Positions 1 to 8,126 of a stretch of 64,000 bases of DNA are shown here, piece by piece (positions within the stretch are counted from its first letter, which is position 1; each line of letters starts with the position of its first letter). The notes below the pieces were generated by a model. The model was not told where the DNA came from. It ran no database searches and was given only the letters and a program-made list of their open reading frames with translations. A program made the translations under genes and the position numbers. Source of the DNA: SXXZ01 sp041177965 (GTDB taxonomy: Bacteria > Verrucomicrobiota > Verrucomicrobiia > Limisphaerales > UBA9464); NCBI GenBank assembly GCA_041177965.1, contig JBEGWF010000096.1:13313-77312 (forward strand). The letters are read 5' to 3'.

Positions 1-315
1 GGCGGATGGCTCCGCAGCCCGCACAGCTTCAGCGAGAACTTCTGGGGCAGCACCGGGCACCTGCCCCGCAAAGCTCTCTACGGTCGCCAATGGATCCGCA
101 CGCCCGGAGGCGATTGGCTCGAGATCACCGAGGCGAGCTTCAGCCACGACCCCACCGGCAAGAGCGACCGCCTCGACCGCTTCATGGGCGTGGAGAAGGG
201 GCAGTTCTTCCTGAGCCACGGCGGCTTCATCGAGGGGACCATGCCCTTCGGCCAACGCTTCACCCGCCCCTCGACCGGAGAACCTCCGAAGGATCTCGTG
301 GAGTTCCTCCGGTGA
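1..315 (+). CDS. C-terminal part of an unrecognised protein (5' truncated by window edge)
   Basis: An open frame runs from the first base to a TGA at 313-315 and gives about 104 residues with ordinary amino-acid composition and GC-rich third positions. The start lies outside the window. The visible part is rich in Gly, Phe, Trp and Arg (for example GGWLRS, FSENFWGS, GQFFLSHGGF) and has no hydrophobic segment. I do not recognise a family. Base composition favours this frame over the overlapping one starting at base 6. It lies 83 bases upstream of the SPFH operon and may be read independently. Confidence 0.55.
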   Translation, partial: GGWLRSPHSFSENFWGSTGHLPRKALYGRQWIRTPGGDWLEITEASFSHDPTGKSDRLDRFMGVEKGQFFLSHGGFIEGTMPFGQRFTRPSTGEPPKDLVEFLR

Positions 316-398
316 ATCGCATCTGAGACCGACATGGGACCGGGATCGGCCCGGTTGCAGCCACCCAGAAACACCATCACCTTTCCGTCACATCGACC

Positions 399-1280
399 AT
401 GAGTTCCCAAGGCATCGCGCGCGTCATCGGAGTCGGGCTGCTGCTCTTCAGCGCCCTCGTCATGGCCACCTCGGGCACCTTCGTGGTGAAGCCCGGGTAC
501 CGGGGCGTCGAGGTCACGATGGGCCGGGTTTCACCGGACTTCAAACCCGAGGGTTTCGGGCTGAAGGCTCCCTTCGTCACCGAGATCATCCCGGTGTCGG
601 TCCGTCAGCAGACCGCCGAGGAATTGGCCGAATGCTACTCGTCGGACCTCCAGCAGATCCGGGTGGACCTGCGATTGCTCTATCGGATTCCCGAGGCTTC
701 GGTGGTGAAGCTGTTCCAGGACTACGACGGAAATCCGTTCGAAAGCCTGGTCGCCCCACGGGTGCAGGAGGCGTTGAAGGAGGTGGCGGCGATGCAGAGC
801 GCGGAACTCATCGTGAAGAACCGCGAGCAGATCAAGACCCGCTCGCTGGAGATCGCCCGCCGCAAGATCGGCTCGCTCGTGGTCCTCGAAGACATCGTCA
901 TCCAGAACATCGCCCTCACCCGCGAACTGGAGCACGCCATCGAAGCCAAGATGGTCCAGGAACAGGAGGCGTCGAAATCCAAGTACCTCCAACAACGGGT
1001 TCAGATCGAGGCCGACACGGCCGTGATCCGAGCCAAGGGCGAGGCCGAATCGATCCTGATCCGCGGCGATGCGCTGAAGAAGAATCCCGCCTTCGTGGAC
1101 CTCCAGATCGTGGACCGATGGGATGGCATCGCTCCGCTGGTCATCGGCGGCAAGGATCAGATCCTGTTGAACCTCCAGGACCTGGAACGTCTCAAGGGCC
1201 AGAAGACCGAGCCCACCGGAACCCGCGCAACCACGCCGGTCCAGACACCGTCCCCGACTCCCCGGGCCATCAAGCGCTGA
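399..1280 (+). CDS. SPFH/Band 7 (prohibitin-like) membrane protein, first copy
   Basis: A 293-residue protein with an N-terminal membrane anchor (about residues 7-26), an SPFH/Band 7 domain (about 27-190) and a helical, coiled-coil-prone stretch with the typical Glu/Ala-rich run AKGEAES. The C-terminus is a Thr/Pro-rich tail. Prohibitin-like SPFH proteins form large ring assemblies at the membrane and scaffold or restrain proteases such as FtsH. The start ATG at 399 directly precedes the hydrophobic anchor and has no clear ribosome-binding site. A paralogue follows after only 4 bases and a small membrane protein after that, so the three are almost certainly one operon. The exact partner protease is not in the window. 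Confidence 0.9.
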   Translation: MSSQGIARVIGVGLLLFSALVMATSGTFVVKPGYRGVEVTMGRVSPDFKPEGFGLKAPFVTEIIPVSVRQQTAEELAECYSSDLQQIRVDLRLLYRIPEASVVKLFQDYDGNPFESLVAPRVQEALKEVAAMQSAELIVKNREQIKTRSLEIARRKIGSLVVLEDIVIQNIALTRELEHAIEAKMVQEQEASKSKYLQQRVQIEADTAVIRAKGEAESILIRGDALKKNPAFVDLQIVDRWDGIAPLVIGGKDQILLNLQDLERLKGQKTEPTGTRATTPVQTPSPTPRAIKR

Positions 1281-1284
1281 CGCC

Positions 1285-2106
1285 ATGAATCCTTCAACCG
1301 CCTCCCGTCTGATCGTCGCCTCGACGGCGTTCTTCCTGGCCTTGCTGGTCCTGAACTCGGCCTCGTATGTCATCGAACCCGGCACCCGCGGTCTCAAGGT
1401 CACCCTCGGCAAGACTCGGGAGGGATTCCTGCCCGAGGGCTTCGGATTCAAGACCCCGTTCATCACCAGCATCGTGCGGGTCAATGTGCGGCAACGCACC
1501 CGAGCCTTGACGGCCGATTGCTTCTCCTCGGATCTGCAGCAGGTGAAGGTCGACCTCCGGGTGCTCTTCCGGATTCCCGAGACGTCGGTCGTGCCGATCT
1601 ACCGCGAATTCGCCGGCGATCCGTTCGACAGCCTGATCGCGCCCCGCGTGCAGGAAGCCATCAAGGAGGTCACCGCGCTCATGTCGGCCGAGCAGATCGT
1701 CAAGAACCGGGAGGAGATCAAGAAGAAGTCCATGACCCTCGCCAGTCAGAAGATCGGCGCGTTGCTGGTGGTCGAGGACATCGTCCTGCGCGACATCGAC
1801 CTCTCCCCCGAATTGGAGAAGGCCATCGAGGCGAAAATGGTGGCCGAGCAGCAGGCCAACCAAGCCCGCTTCACGCAGATCCAGACGCAGACCGAATCCG
1901 AGACGGCGGTGATCAGCGCCAAGGGCGAGGCCGAGGCCATCCGCGTCCGCGGCGAGGCCCTCCGGCAAAGCCCGTCGTTCCTGCGCTGGAAGATCGTCGA
2001 ACGCTGGAACGGACGATCGCCGATGGTCATCCCGCCTCCGTCCGAACACAACGCCGCGGGTCTCCTGCTGCCGCTCAGCCCGACCGAAACCGCTCCCGCG
2101 CCATGA
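1285..2106 (+). CDS. SPFH/Band 7 (prohibitin-like) membrane protein, second copy
   Basis: A 273-residue paralogue of the preceding gene, with the same order: N-terminal membrane anchor (about residues 7-25), Band 7 domain, then a helical segment with AKGEAEAI. Shared blocks include SSDLQQ, APRVQEA and IVKNRE. The pair probably arose by tandem duplication and may form a mixed ring, as HflK/HflC and eukaryotic prohibitin 1/2 do. The C-terminal tail is Pro-rich and differs from that of copy one. Its TGA overlaps the ATG of the next small gene by 4 bases, suggesting translational coupling. Confidence 0.9.
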   Translation: MNPSTASRLIVASTAFFLALLVLNSASYVIEPGTRGLKVTLGKTREGFLPEGFGFKTPFITSIVRVNVRQRTRALTADCFSSDLQQVKVDLRVLFRIPETSVVPIYREFAGDPFDSLIAPRVQEAIKEVTALMSAEQIVKNREEIKKKSMTLASQKIGALLVVEDIVLRDIDLSPELEKAIEAKMVAEQQANQARFTQIQTQTESETAVISAKGEAEAIRVRGEALRQSPSFLRWKIVERWNGRSPMVIPPPSEHNAAGLLLPLSPTETAPAP

Positions 2107-2300
2107 CCTCCCGACGCCGTGCCACCCTCCAGGCCCTGTTCTTGGCGGCCTTGGGGTTGTTGCTGATCTGGATCTTCCCGCGCGCCACCGCGTTCGCCGA
2201 GATGGCCGCCCGCGAATTGCGTTACCTCTGGTGGTTGGTGTTGATGATCGGCGTCGGCGCCTGGCTGATCTGGGGCTATGGGAGAAGACCCAAGGAATAG
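2103..2300 (+). CDS. small two-helix membrane protein coupled to the SPFH pair
   Basis: A 65-residue protein whose ATG overlaps the stop of the second SPFH gene (ATGA). It has two predicted transmembrane helices, about residues 8-25 and 41-58, separated by a short polar stretch (FAEMAARELR) and ending in a basic tail (GRRPKE). The Arg-rich first residues suggest a cytoplasmic N-terminus. No family is recognised. Tight coupling to the prohibitin-like genes suggests it is an accessory subunit of that membrane assembly; this is inference from position only. Confidence 0.72.
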   Translation: MTSRRRATLQALFLAALGLLLIWIFPRATAFAEMAARELRYLWWLVLMIGVGAWLIWGYGRRPKE

Positions 2301-2439
2301 CCCAAGGAATGGCCCAAGCGGCTCGTGGCAACCGCGTCCACCGCTCCAACCACCGCTGCGGCTCCATCGAAGGAGTCGATGACAACTTTGAAACTATCGA
2401 TTCACGCGGTGTGGGCGGTCGCGCTCAGGCTGTGCCCAG

Positions 2440-3714
2440 ATGAACTCGACTCCCTGCAGAACCGGCCGCCGACGGTCTCGGTCGCTCAAAGCGCTGACCG
2501 TCTTCGCGGTAGTGGCAGGGTCCGCTCTCGGCATTTCCTGCGCCCTGACCGCTCCCCGCCCCTACCGCCCGACCGCGGCGTTGCCGCCGCCTCCCCTGAT
2601 CGATCTCCACGTCCACACGGCCGGGATCGGCGCGGGTGACAGCGGGTGCCGACTTTCCAAGGACCTCGAGAACAGTTGGAAATTCAACGTGTACCTCAAG
2701 GCCTTCGGCGCCACCCGTGAAAGCCTCCGGACCAACGGGGATGCGTGGCTGCTGGAGAGGATCGCCGCACAGGTCGACGGCAGCGCCTCGGTCGACCAGG
2801 CCGTCGTGTTGGCCCTGGATGGGGCGGTGGATGCTCAGGGGCGGTTGGATCCCGCCGCCACCGAGGTCCATGTCCCCAACGAGTTTCTGGCCCAGGAGTT
2901 GACCCGATATCCGAACCTCCTCTTCGGAGCTTCGGTCAATCCCCATCGGCAGGACGCCATCGAACGCCTCGACGCCTGCGCCGCGCAGGGCGCGGTCCTG
3001 GTGAAATGGATCCCCAGCGTGATGCACATCGATCCGGCCGACGAGCGCCTGATCCCCTTCTACGAGCGCCTCAGGCATCATCGCCTTCCGTTGCTCACCC
3101 ACACCGGTCAGGAGCGCTCGTTCACCCACGCCCAGGACGACCTGTGCGACCCGGAGCGATTGCGGTTGCCGCTGCGGCTCGGGGTCACGGTGATCGCAGC
3201 CCATATCGCCTCGACCGGCACCATCGACGGCGAACGCCACACCGATCGCCTCGCCCGCATGATGGCCGAGTACCCCAACCTCCACTCCGAGATCTCGTCG
3301 CTGACCCAGGCCAACAAGCCCGGCTACCTCGGTGAGGCGCTGACCCGGCCGGAGTTCGACGGACGCCTGTGCTACGGCTCGGACTTCCCGCTGATCAACA
3401 CGGCGCTCGTCTCCCCGTGGCTCTTCGCCCATCGCCTGACGCCCGCACAGATGCACCGCATCGATGGGCTGACCAATGCCTGGGATCGGGACATCGCCCT
3501 GAAACAGGCGCTCGGCGTGCCGCCCGAGGTGTTCTCGAGGACGGCCCGGTTGCTGGCGCCACGGTTGCCCGCCGCCGCCGCCTCGAAGAGGCCGATGAAG
3601 GGCACTCAACCACCGCGCACGAGCTTGAGGAAGGCGGCTTCGTCGAGGATGGCGATGCCCAACTCACGGGCCTTGTCCAACTTGGAACCGGCGCTGTCGC
3701 CGGCCAGCAGGTAA
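2440..3714 (+). CDS. exported amidohydrolase-family (amidohydrolase 2) metal-dependent hydrolase
   Basis: A 424-residue protein with an N-terminal hydrophobic export signal (about residues 17-37) and a TIM-barrel metal hydrolase domain. Visible metal-site residues are the HxH pair H57/H59 on the first strand, H221 (THTGQE), H255 (AAHIAS) and D315 (YGSDFPL). K189 lies at the place of the bridging lysine. The substrate cannot be told from sequence; the family acts on cyclic or aromatic carboxyl compounds and lactones. The last 36 residues (from about 389) are read from the antisense of the 3' end of ligA and look non-conserved. The gene therefore overlaps ligA tail-to-tail by 109 bases. Confidence 0.82.
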   Translation: MNSTPCRTGRRRSRSLKALTVFAVVAGSALGISCALTAPRPYRPTAALPPPPLIDLHVHTAGIGAGDSGCRLSKDLENSWKFNVYLKAFGATRESLRTNGDAWLLERIAAQVDGSASVDQAVVLALDGAVDAQGRLDPAATEVHVPNEFLAQELTRYPNLLFGASVNPHRQDAIERLDACAAQGAVLVKWIPSVMHIDPADERLIPFYERLRHHRLPLLTHTGQERSFTHAQDDLCDPERLRLPLRLGVTVIAAHIASTGTIDGERHTDRLARMMAEYPNLHSEISSLTQANKPGYLGEALTRPEFDGRLCYGSDFPLINTALVSPWLFAHRLTPAQMHRIDGLTNAWDRDIALKQALGVPPEVFSRTARLLAPRLPAAAASKRPMKGTQPPRTSLRKAASSRMAMPNSRALSNLEPALSPASR

Positions 3715-6008
3715 TCGGTGTTCCGGCTCACCGAAGAGGCGACCTTGCCACCGGCCTGGCGGATCAGCGCCGAGGCCTCGTCCCGACCCAGCGTCGGCAG
3801 GGTTCCGGTCAGCACCCAGGTCTTGCCGGCGATCGATCCAGAGCCACCGGCGGCCCGTTCGGTCTTGGGCTGGATGCCCAATTGGCTCAGGCGTAGGAGC
3901 GTGCGCCGCCCGGTCTCGGATTCCAGGTAGGCCTTGAGAGCCCCCGCCGCCCCATACTCGATCCGCGTCACGTATTCGGGCACGGCCGAGCTGCCCTTCT
4001 GGCGCAATTGGGTCCAGCGGGCATTGGCCTCGGCGGCCCCCAGCTCCGCCAGTCGGTCCCCCAGATCCCGGATCTCGCCCTTGAGTCGCTCGTACTCGTC
4101 GCGACGGCGGTCGCGCTCCGGCGAATCGGGGGCCACCAACGACGGCGAGGCCTCCGACAATCGATCGTACAGGTGCCCCAGTCGGACGATGCCCGCCAGG
4201 GTCTCGGACCGGGCCACATGATCGAGGTCCTCATGCATCCGTGCGATCTCGTAGGCCATGGTTTCGCCCACCGACGGCACCCCCAGCGCGTGGAGCCATC
4301 GGTGCAGCGGAGCGCTGCGGGCCCGATCCAGGGCAGCCACGACCTTCGATGCGTTCTTGGCGCCGAACACCCGCGGCTCGTCGTCGGTCCCCAGGTTCAA
4401 CGTGGCCAATCGCTCCGCGGAGAGATCGAACAGGTCGAGCGGATCGCGGACCCAGCCCCGCTCCACCAGTTTCTCGGCGACGATCCCGCCCAGCGACTCG
4501 ATGTCCAGGGCCTTGCGTTGGGCGAAGTATTCCACCCGCCGGGTCAACTGCGCCGGGCAACCGGCCACGTTCTGACACCGCCAGGCCACCTCGTCCTGGT
4601 CTCCGTCCGACACCTTCTCCTTGGCGATGGGGCCCCCGCAGGCCGGGCATGTTCCGCCCACATGACGGACGAGATCGAACACCTCGGCCCCCTCGGGTCG
4701 CAGGGTTGTCAGCACCTCGGCCACCTCGGGGATGACCATGCCCGCCTTGCGGATGACCACCGTGTCGCCGATGCGGATGTCCTTCCGGCGGATCTCGTCC
4801 TCGTTGTGCAGCGTGGCGCGGGCCACGGTCGATCCCTGGACGAACACCGGCTCGAGCTCGGCCACGGGCGTCAACACACCGGTCCGTCCGACCTGGACGG
4901 TGATCGCCCGCAACAGGGTCTGGGCCGGCGTGATCCAAGGCACCGGCTTGTGGACGATGGCGTATCCCGGGGAACGCCGTTTGTCAGGGATGCGCGCCGC
5001 GTCGTCGAAGCGGTCCACCTTGATGACCACGCCGTCGATCTCATAGGGCAACCGGCGCCGCAGATCGCGGTTCTCGTCGTACCCGGCCACGACATCGGAG
5101 CGATAGGCCTCGAGCAACGCCTCGATGCCCCCGCAAGCCCACCAACGCCCCTGCACCGGCAACCCCCAGGCCGCGAACTGGCGGAGCATCTGGGAATGGC
5201 TCTCGAAGCGGATGCCCTCGCAGACTCCCACCGCATAGAACACCGCTCGGATGGGCCGACGGGCGACGATCCGCGGATCGAGGAGCTTGAGCGACCCGGA
5301 GGTGGCGTTGCGGGGATTCGGCGCGGCCTTGTCGCCGGCGGCGACCAGCGCGGCGTTCATGGTGCCGAACTCCTCCAGCGTCATGTAGGCCTCGCCGCGG
5401 ATCTCCACCCACTCCGGTGGCTGCTCCGTCGCCAATTGCAATGGGATGGCCCGGATCGTGCGCAGGTTGGCCGTGATGTCGTCACCGAACCGGCCATCGC
5501 CCCGCGTCACCCCGAGGGAGAGTTTCCCCTGCCGGTAATGGACGCTCAACGACACGCCGTCCACCTTGGGTTCCATGACGAGCGGCACGCTCTCGCGTCC
5601 GAGGACCTTGCAGATCTGCCCGTGCCAGGCCCGCAAGGCCGCCAAGGTGTTCTCGTCCTGAAGTCGGACCCGCCGCTCGCGATCCGGCTCCTCCGCCGAC
5701 GTGGGCGATTCCGACGCCTCGACCTTCTCGAGCGACAGCATCGGCCGCTGGTGTTCCACGCGGGCGAAACCTTCCGACGGGGCACCGCCGACCCGCTGCG
5801 TGGGCGACTCCGGGCTGATCAACTCCGGGTGGGCCGCCTCCAACTGCTGGAGTTCCCGGTACAGACGATCGTACTCGAGGTCCGTGATGGTGGGTGCCGA
5901 CAGGACGTAGTAGGCCCGATCGTGGGCCAGGATCTCCTCCGCCAACCGGGCATGACGAAGACGGGCTGACTCGTTGGAATGGGCGCTCACCGGCAAAGGC
6001 TGGCCCAC
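3606..6008 (-). CDS. ligA: NAD-dependent DNA ligase LigA, with an insertion before BRCT
   Basis: An 800-residue ligase that seals nicks using NAD+ during replication and repair. The order is domain Ia (Tyr motifs near residue 33), adenylation domain with catalytic K148 in KVDG, OB fold, zinc finger (C454, C457, C478, C484), helix-hairpin-helix region (about 495-600) and C-terminal BRCT (about 725-800). Typical LigA is about 670 residues. The excess comes from a charged, helical insertion at roughly 604-715 between the HhH region and BRCT, and a short extra loop near 98-118. The start is a GTG at 6008. The 3' end overlaps the convergent amidohydrolase gene. Confidence 0.96.
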   Translation of the reverse strand: MGQPLPVSAHSNESARLRHARLAEEILAHDRAYYVLSAPTITDLEYDRLYRELQQLEAAHPELISPESPTQRVGGAPSEGFARVEHQRPMLSLEKVEASESPTSAEEPDRERRVRLQDENTLAALRAWHGQICKVLGRESVPLVMEPKVDGVSLSVHYRQGKLSLGVTRGDGRFGDDITANLRTIRAIPLQLATEQPPEWVEIRGEAYMTLEEFGTMNAALVAAGDKAAPNPRNATSGSLKLLDPRIVARRPIRAVFYAVGVCEGIRFESHSQMLRQFAAWGLPVQGRWWACGGIEALLEAYRSDVVAGYDENRDLRRRLPYEIDGVVIKVDRFDDAARIPDKRRSPGYAIVHKPVPWITPAQTLLRAITVQVGRTGVLTPVAELEPVFVQGSTVARATLHNEDEIRRKDIRIGDTVVIRKAGMVIPEVAEVLTTLRPEGAEVFDLVRHVGGTCPACGGPIAKEKVSDGDQDEVAWRCQNVAGCPAQLTRRVEYFAQRKALDIESLGGIVAEKLVERGWVRDPLDLFDLSAERLATLNLGTDDEPRVFGAKNASKVVAALDRARSAPLHRWLHALGVPSVGETMAYEIARMHEDLDHVARSETLAGIVRLGHLYDRLSEASPSLVAPDSPERDRRRDEYERLKGEIRDLGDRLAELGAAEANARWTQLRQKGSSAVPEYVTRIEYGAAGALKAYLESETGRRTLLRLSQLGIQPKTERAAGGSGSIAGKTWVLTGTLPTLGRDEASALIRQAGGKVASSVSRNTDYLLAGDSAGSKLDKARELGIAILDEAAFLKLVRGG

Positions 6009-6070
6009 GGTTCCCCGGCTTTGAAGCCAATACCGAGAGCCAACGGAACACCGCTGCGGATCCGAGCATC

Positions 6071-6091
6071 GGACACGGTCACCCTGTGCCC
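6071..6091 (-). terminator. candidate hairpin after the pseudopilin gene
   Basis: Reading the minus strand just after the pseudopilin stop, an imperfect stem of about 8 pairs with one bulge closes a GTGA tetraloop. The arms are 6071-6078 and 6083-6091. There is no T-tract after it. It sits between the pseudopilin stop and the ligA start, where a transcript end would be expected. Confidence 0.4.
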
Positions 6092-6106
6092 GGAGCCCGC
6101 CTCCGA

Positions 6107-6895
6107 CTATTCGGCCGTCCCCTTGCGCTGCAGCGGATCCCAGTAGAGCGCATTGCGGTACTGGTTGGCCCCGCCCTTGATGGGGTCGTCCGGCGGATTG
6201 ATGTTCGCGCTGCGACGGGTCTCGGCATGCCCATCATTGAAGACCACATTCCCGCGACGTCCGTGGCGATTGTCGTCGATGCCCTCGTAGGTGTTGCCGC
6301 GTCCCGGAGTCATGCCGGAACTTGGCCACCAGAGGCTACTGCTCCAGGTCAGGTCGGGCTTGGGCATCGTGTCGCCCACCACGAGGTTCTGAGTGGGATT
6401 GACGATGGCGGTCCGCTTGAACCACTTGGTGGTCGAGAGCCCGGCCGCCTCGTGGGAATCGTAGGGATGGACACCCAGGAAGAACGCATTGTAGCCGTAC
6501 CCAACGAGGTGGCAGTCGAATTTCCACGACCAACTGATCCCGGCGTCCTTCCGCTGACCCTTGAGCGCATGGCAGCGGAAGTAATTCGACTGCCCCTTGG
6601 CGTACCCCACCATCGCCGTCCCCCACCAGTTCGTTCGGGAGGGAAGCTCGTCGGCCACGGTGAGGTTGCCATTGCGATGGCCGGGGAACACATCCCGGTT
6701 GTCATCGGTGTAGAGCTGCATGAACAGCGCGATCTGCTTCAGGTTGTTCATGCAGGCGATGGTCTCGCCCTTGGCCTTGGCCTTTCCGAGGGCCGGCAGG
6801 AGCATTCCGGCCAGAATCGCGATGATGGCGATGACCACGAGCAGTTCGATCAACGTGAAGGCTGCGCGGGCTGAACGAGGGTTCCGGGTTTTCAT
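6107..6895 (-). CDS. type II secretion-like pseudopilin with H-X9-DG motif
   Basis: A 262-residue protein with an N-terminal prepilin signal (AAFTLIELLVV) and a hydrophobic helix, followed by the common continuation AIIAILAGMLLPAL and a globular domain. Near the C-terminus there is a His, nine residues and Asp-Gly (in the region VVFNDGH), the H-X9-DG motif of DUF1559-type pseudopilins found in PVC bacteria. Residue -1 of the cleavage site is Ala rather than the usual Gly. The ATG at 6895 is chosen because it places the prepilin helix at the N-terminus; an upstream GTG at 7117 would add 74 residues with no family support and would read through a repeat region. Confidence 0.88.
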   Translation of the reverse strand: MKTRNPRSARAAFTLIELLVVIAIIAILAGMLLPALGKAKAKGETIACMNNLKQIALFMQLYTDDNRDVFPGHRNGNLTVADELPSRTNWWGTAMVGYAKGQSNYFRCHALKGQRKDAGISWSWKFDCHLVGYGYNAFFLGVHPYDSHEAAGLSTTKWFKRTAIVNPTQNLVVGDTMPKPDLTWSSSLWWPSSGMTPGRGNTYEGIDDNRHGRRGNVVFNDGHAETRRSANINPPDDPIKGGANQYRNALYWDPLQRKGTAE

Positions 6896-6960
6896 GGCAA
6901 CAGGCGGGGCTCGGGGAGTTCCTCCGATGAAACCAATCCCACGCCATTTGTCCACCCCCT

Positions 6961-7067
6961 CGTGATCCCATCCTGAGCTCCATCCCGCATCGACACCCGC
7001 GAGCCCCCACCCCACCCGCTTCTCCCCTTTTGTCGTGATCCCACCCCACACCCTCCATCCCGCATCG
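6961..7067. repeat. two imperfect direct repeats about 74 bases apart
   Basis: The block CGTGATCCCA occurs at 6961-6970 and 7034-7043. The block CTCCATCCCGCATCG occurs at 6978-6992 and 7053-7067. The two blocks keep the same order and nearly the same spacing, so they look like two copies of a unit of about 75 bases that has diverged in between. They lie in the leader of the pseudopilin gene. Confidence 0.65.
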
Positions 7068-7081
7068 CCCCCTGGCACCAT

Positions 7082-7188
7082 CGGGATGGGGCCGGAGCAA
7101 GCTCTGGAGGCGATCACCCCACCCCCCCGCGCGCAGCGCGAAATCCCACCACCTCCAGAGCCTCCCTGCGCGCGCAGGCCCCATCCCG
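7082..7188. repeat. nested long inverted repeat (possible structured RNA or repetitive element)
   Basis: An outer perfect 12-base arm pair (CGGGATGGGGCC at 7082-7093 with its complement at 7177-7188) encloses an inner perfect 10-base pair (GCTCTGGAGG at 7101-7110 with its complement at 7152-7161). The internal loop is 7 and 15 bases, and the apical loop of 41 bases itself contains the self-complementary stretch GCGCGCAGCGCG. Two collinear perfect arms are unlikely by chance. It could be an RNA structure, a degenerate miniature element or a pause site. Confidence 0.6.
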
Positions 7189-7265
7189 CGGGCCACCACC
7201 GACGGTAAGGATCACGACTCGATCCTTTTCTCCGCTCATTCCCCCACTACCATCCCCTCGCCCGC

Positions 7266-8126
7266 ATGAATCCCTACGCCTCGATCGTCCGCGACTACGC
7301 CCGCAGCTTCCGCGAAGGCCGCTCCTACCCGATGGGCGGACTCGAGCCGACCACCGTGGCCACTCCACGTCCCGGGGCCCCCACGGCCCTGATCTTTTCG
7401 CCCCACCCCGACGACGAATGCATCATCGGTGGGCTCGCCCTGCGCCTCCTCCGGGAATGCGGGTGGAACATCCGCAACGTCGCCGTCACGCAAGGCAGCA
7501 ACCGGGCCCGACAGACGGAGCGCTGGACCGAACTGCAGGCCGCCTGCGCCTACATGGGCTTCGGCCTCATCCAGACCATCGAGAACGGCCTCGAGAAGGT
7601 CACCCCCAAGTGCCGCGCCGAGGAACCCGCCGTCTGGGCCCCGATGGTCCGGCGCATCGCCGAGATCCTGAAGCAGGAGGCCCCTGCGGCCATCTTCGTT
7701 CCCCACGTCGCCGATTGGAACGGCACCCACATCGGCACCCACCACCTGGTGATGGATGCCTTGGCCACGCTCGGATCGGAATTCCAGACCGTGATCATCG
7801 AAACCGAGTACTGGGGCCAGATGACCCGCCCCAACCTGATGGTCGAGATCGGCGAGACCGACCTCACCGACCTGGTCACGGGCATCTCCTTCCACGCCGG
7901 CGAGGTGAAGCGCAACCCCTTCCACCTGCTCCTGCCCGCATGGATGCAGGACAACGTCCGCCGCGGCAGCGAACTCGTCGGAGGCCAGGGCGGCGCCGCT
8001 CCCGATTTCGGGTTCGCCACGCTCTACCGCCGTTGCCTCTGGAAGAACGGCGCCGTGGCGGAGATCCAGCAGGGTGGACTCAATCTGGGCCTGAAGGACC
8101 GGCCCGAGACCCTCTTCACCGTGTGA
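7266..8126 (+). CDS. PIG-L/LmbE family deacetylase
   Basis: A 286-residue zinc-dependent deacetylase of the PIG-L/LmbE family, which removes N-acetyl groups from GlcNAc-type sugars. The zinc motif HPDDE is at residues 47-51 and the downstream metal-binding HIGTHH is near residue 160. The fold start TALIFSPHPDDE is standard. No signal peptide is seen, so it is probably cytoplasmic. The stop TGA overlaps the GTG start of the next gene (GTGTGA), implying coupled translation. The actual substrate is unknown. Confidence 0.88.
   Translation: MNPYASIVRDYARSFREGRSYPMGGLEPTTVATPRPGAPTALIFSPHPDDECIIGGLALRLLRECGWNIRNVAVTQGSNRARQTERWTELQAACAYMGFGLIQTIENGLEKVTPKCRAEEPAVWAPMVRRIAEILKQEAPAAIFVPHVADWNGTHIGTHHLVMDALATLGSEFQTVIIETEYWGQMTRPNLMVEIGETDLTDLVTGISFHAGEVKRNPFHLLLPAWMQDNVRRGSELVGGQGGAAPDFGFATLYRRCLWKNGAVAEIQQGGLNLGLKDRPETLFTV

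Larger units (their letters stand above)
6896..7265. other. 370-base divergent intergenic region, strongly C-rich on the + strand
   Basis: This gap separates the divergent pseudopilin and PIG-L genes. The + strand is strikingly pyrimidine-rich and G-poor from about 6945 to 7265, with many CCCACCCC-type runs. It contains two imperfect direct repeats (6961-7067) and a nested long inverted repeat (7082-7188). No convincing protein gene or tRNA is seen. It must hold promoters for both flanking genes, but none is clear. Confidence 0.6.

Noticed and set aside
4008..5969. 653-codon open frame on the + strand opposite ligA
   Set aside because: It is antisense to a well-supported ligase and its product is a His/Arg/Gln-rich sequence without domains, typical of GC-rich shadow frames.
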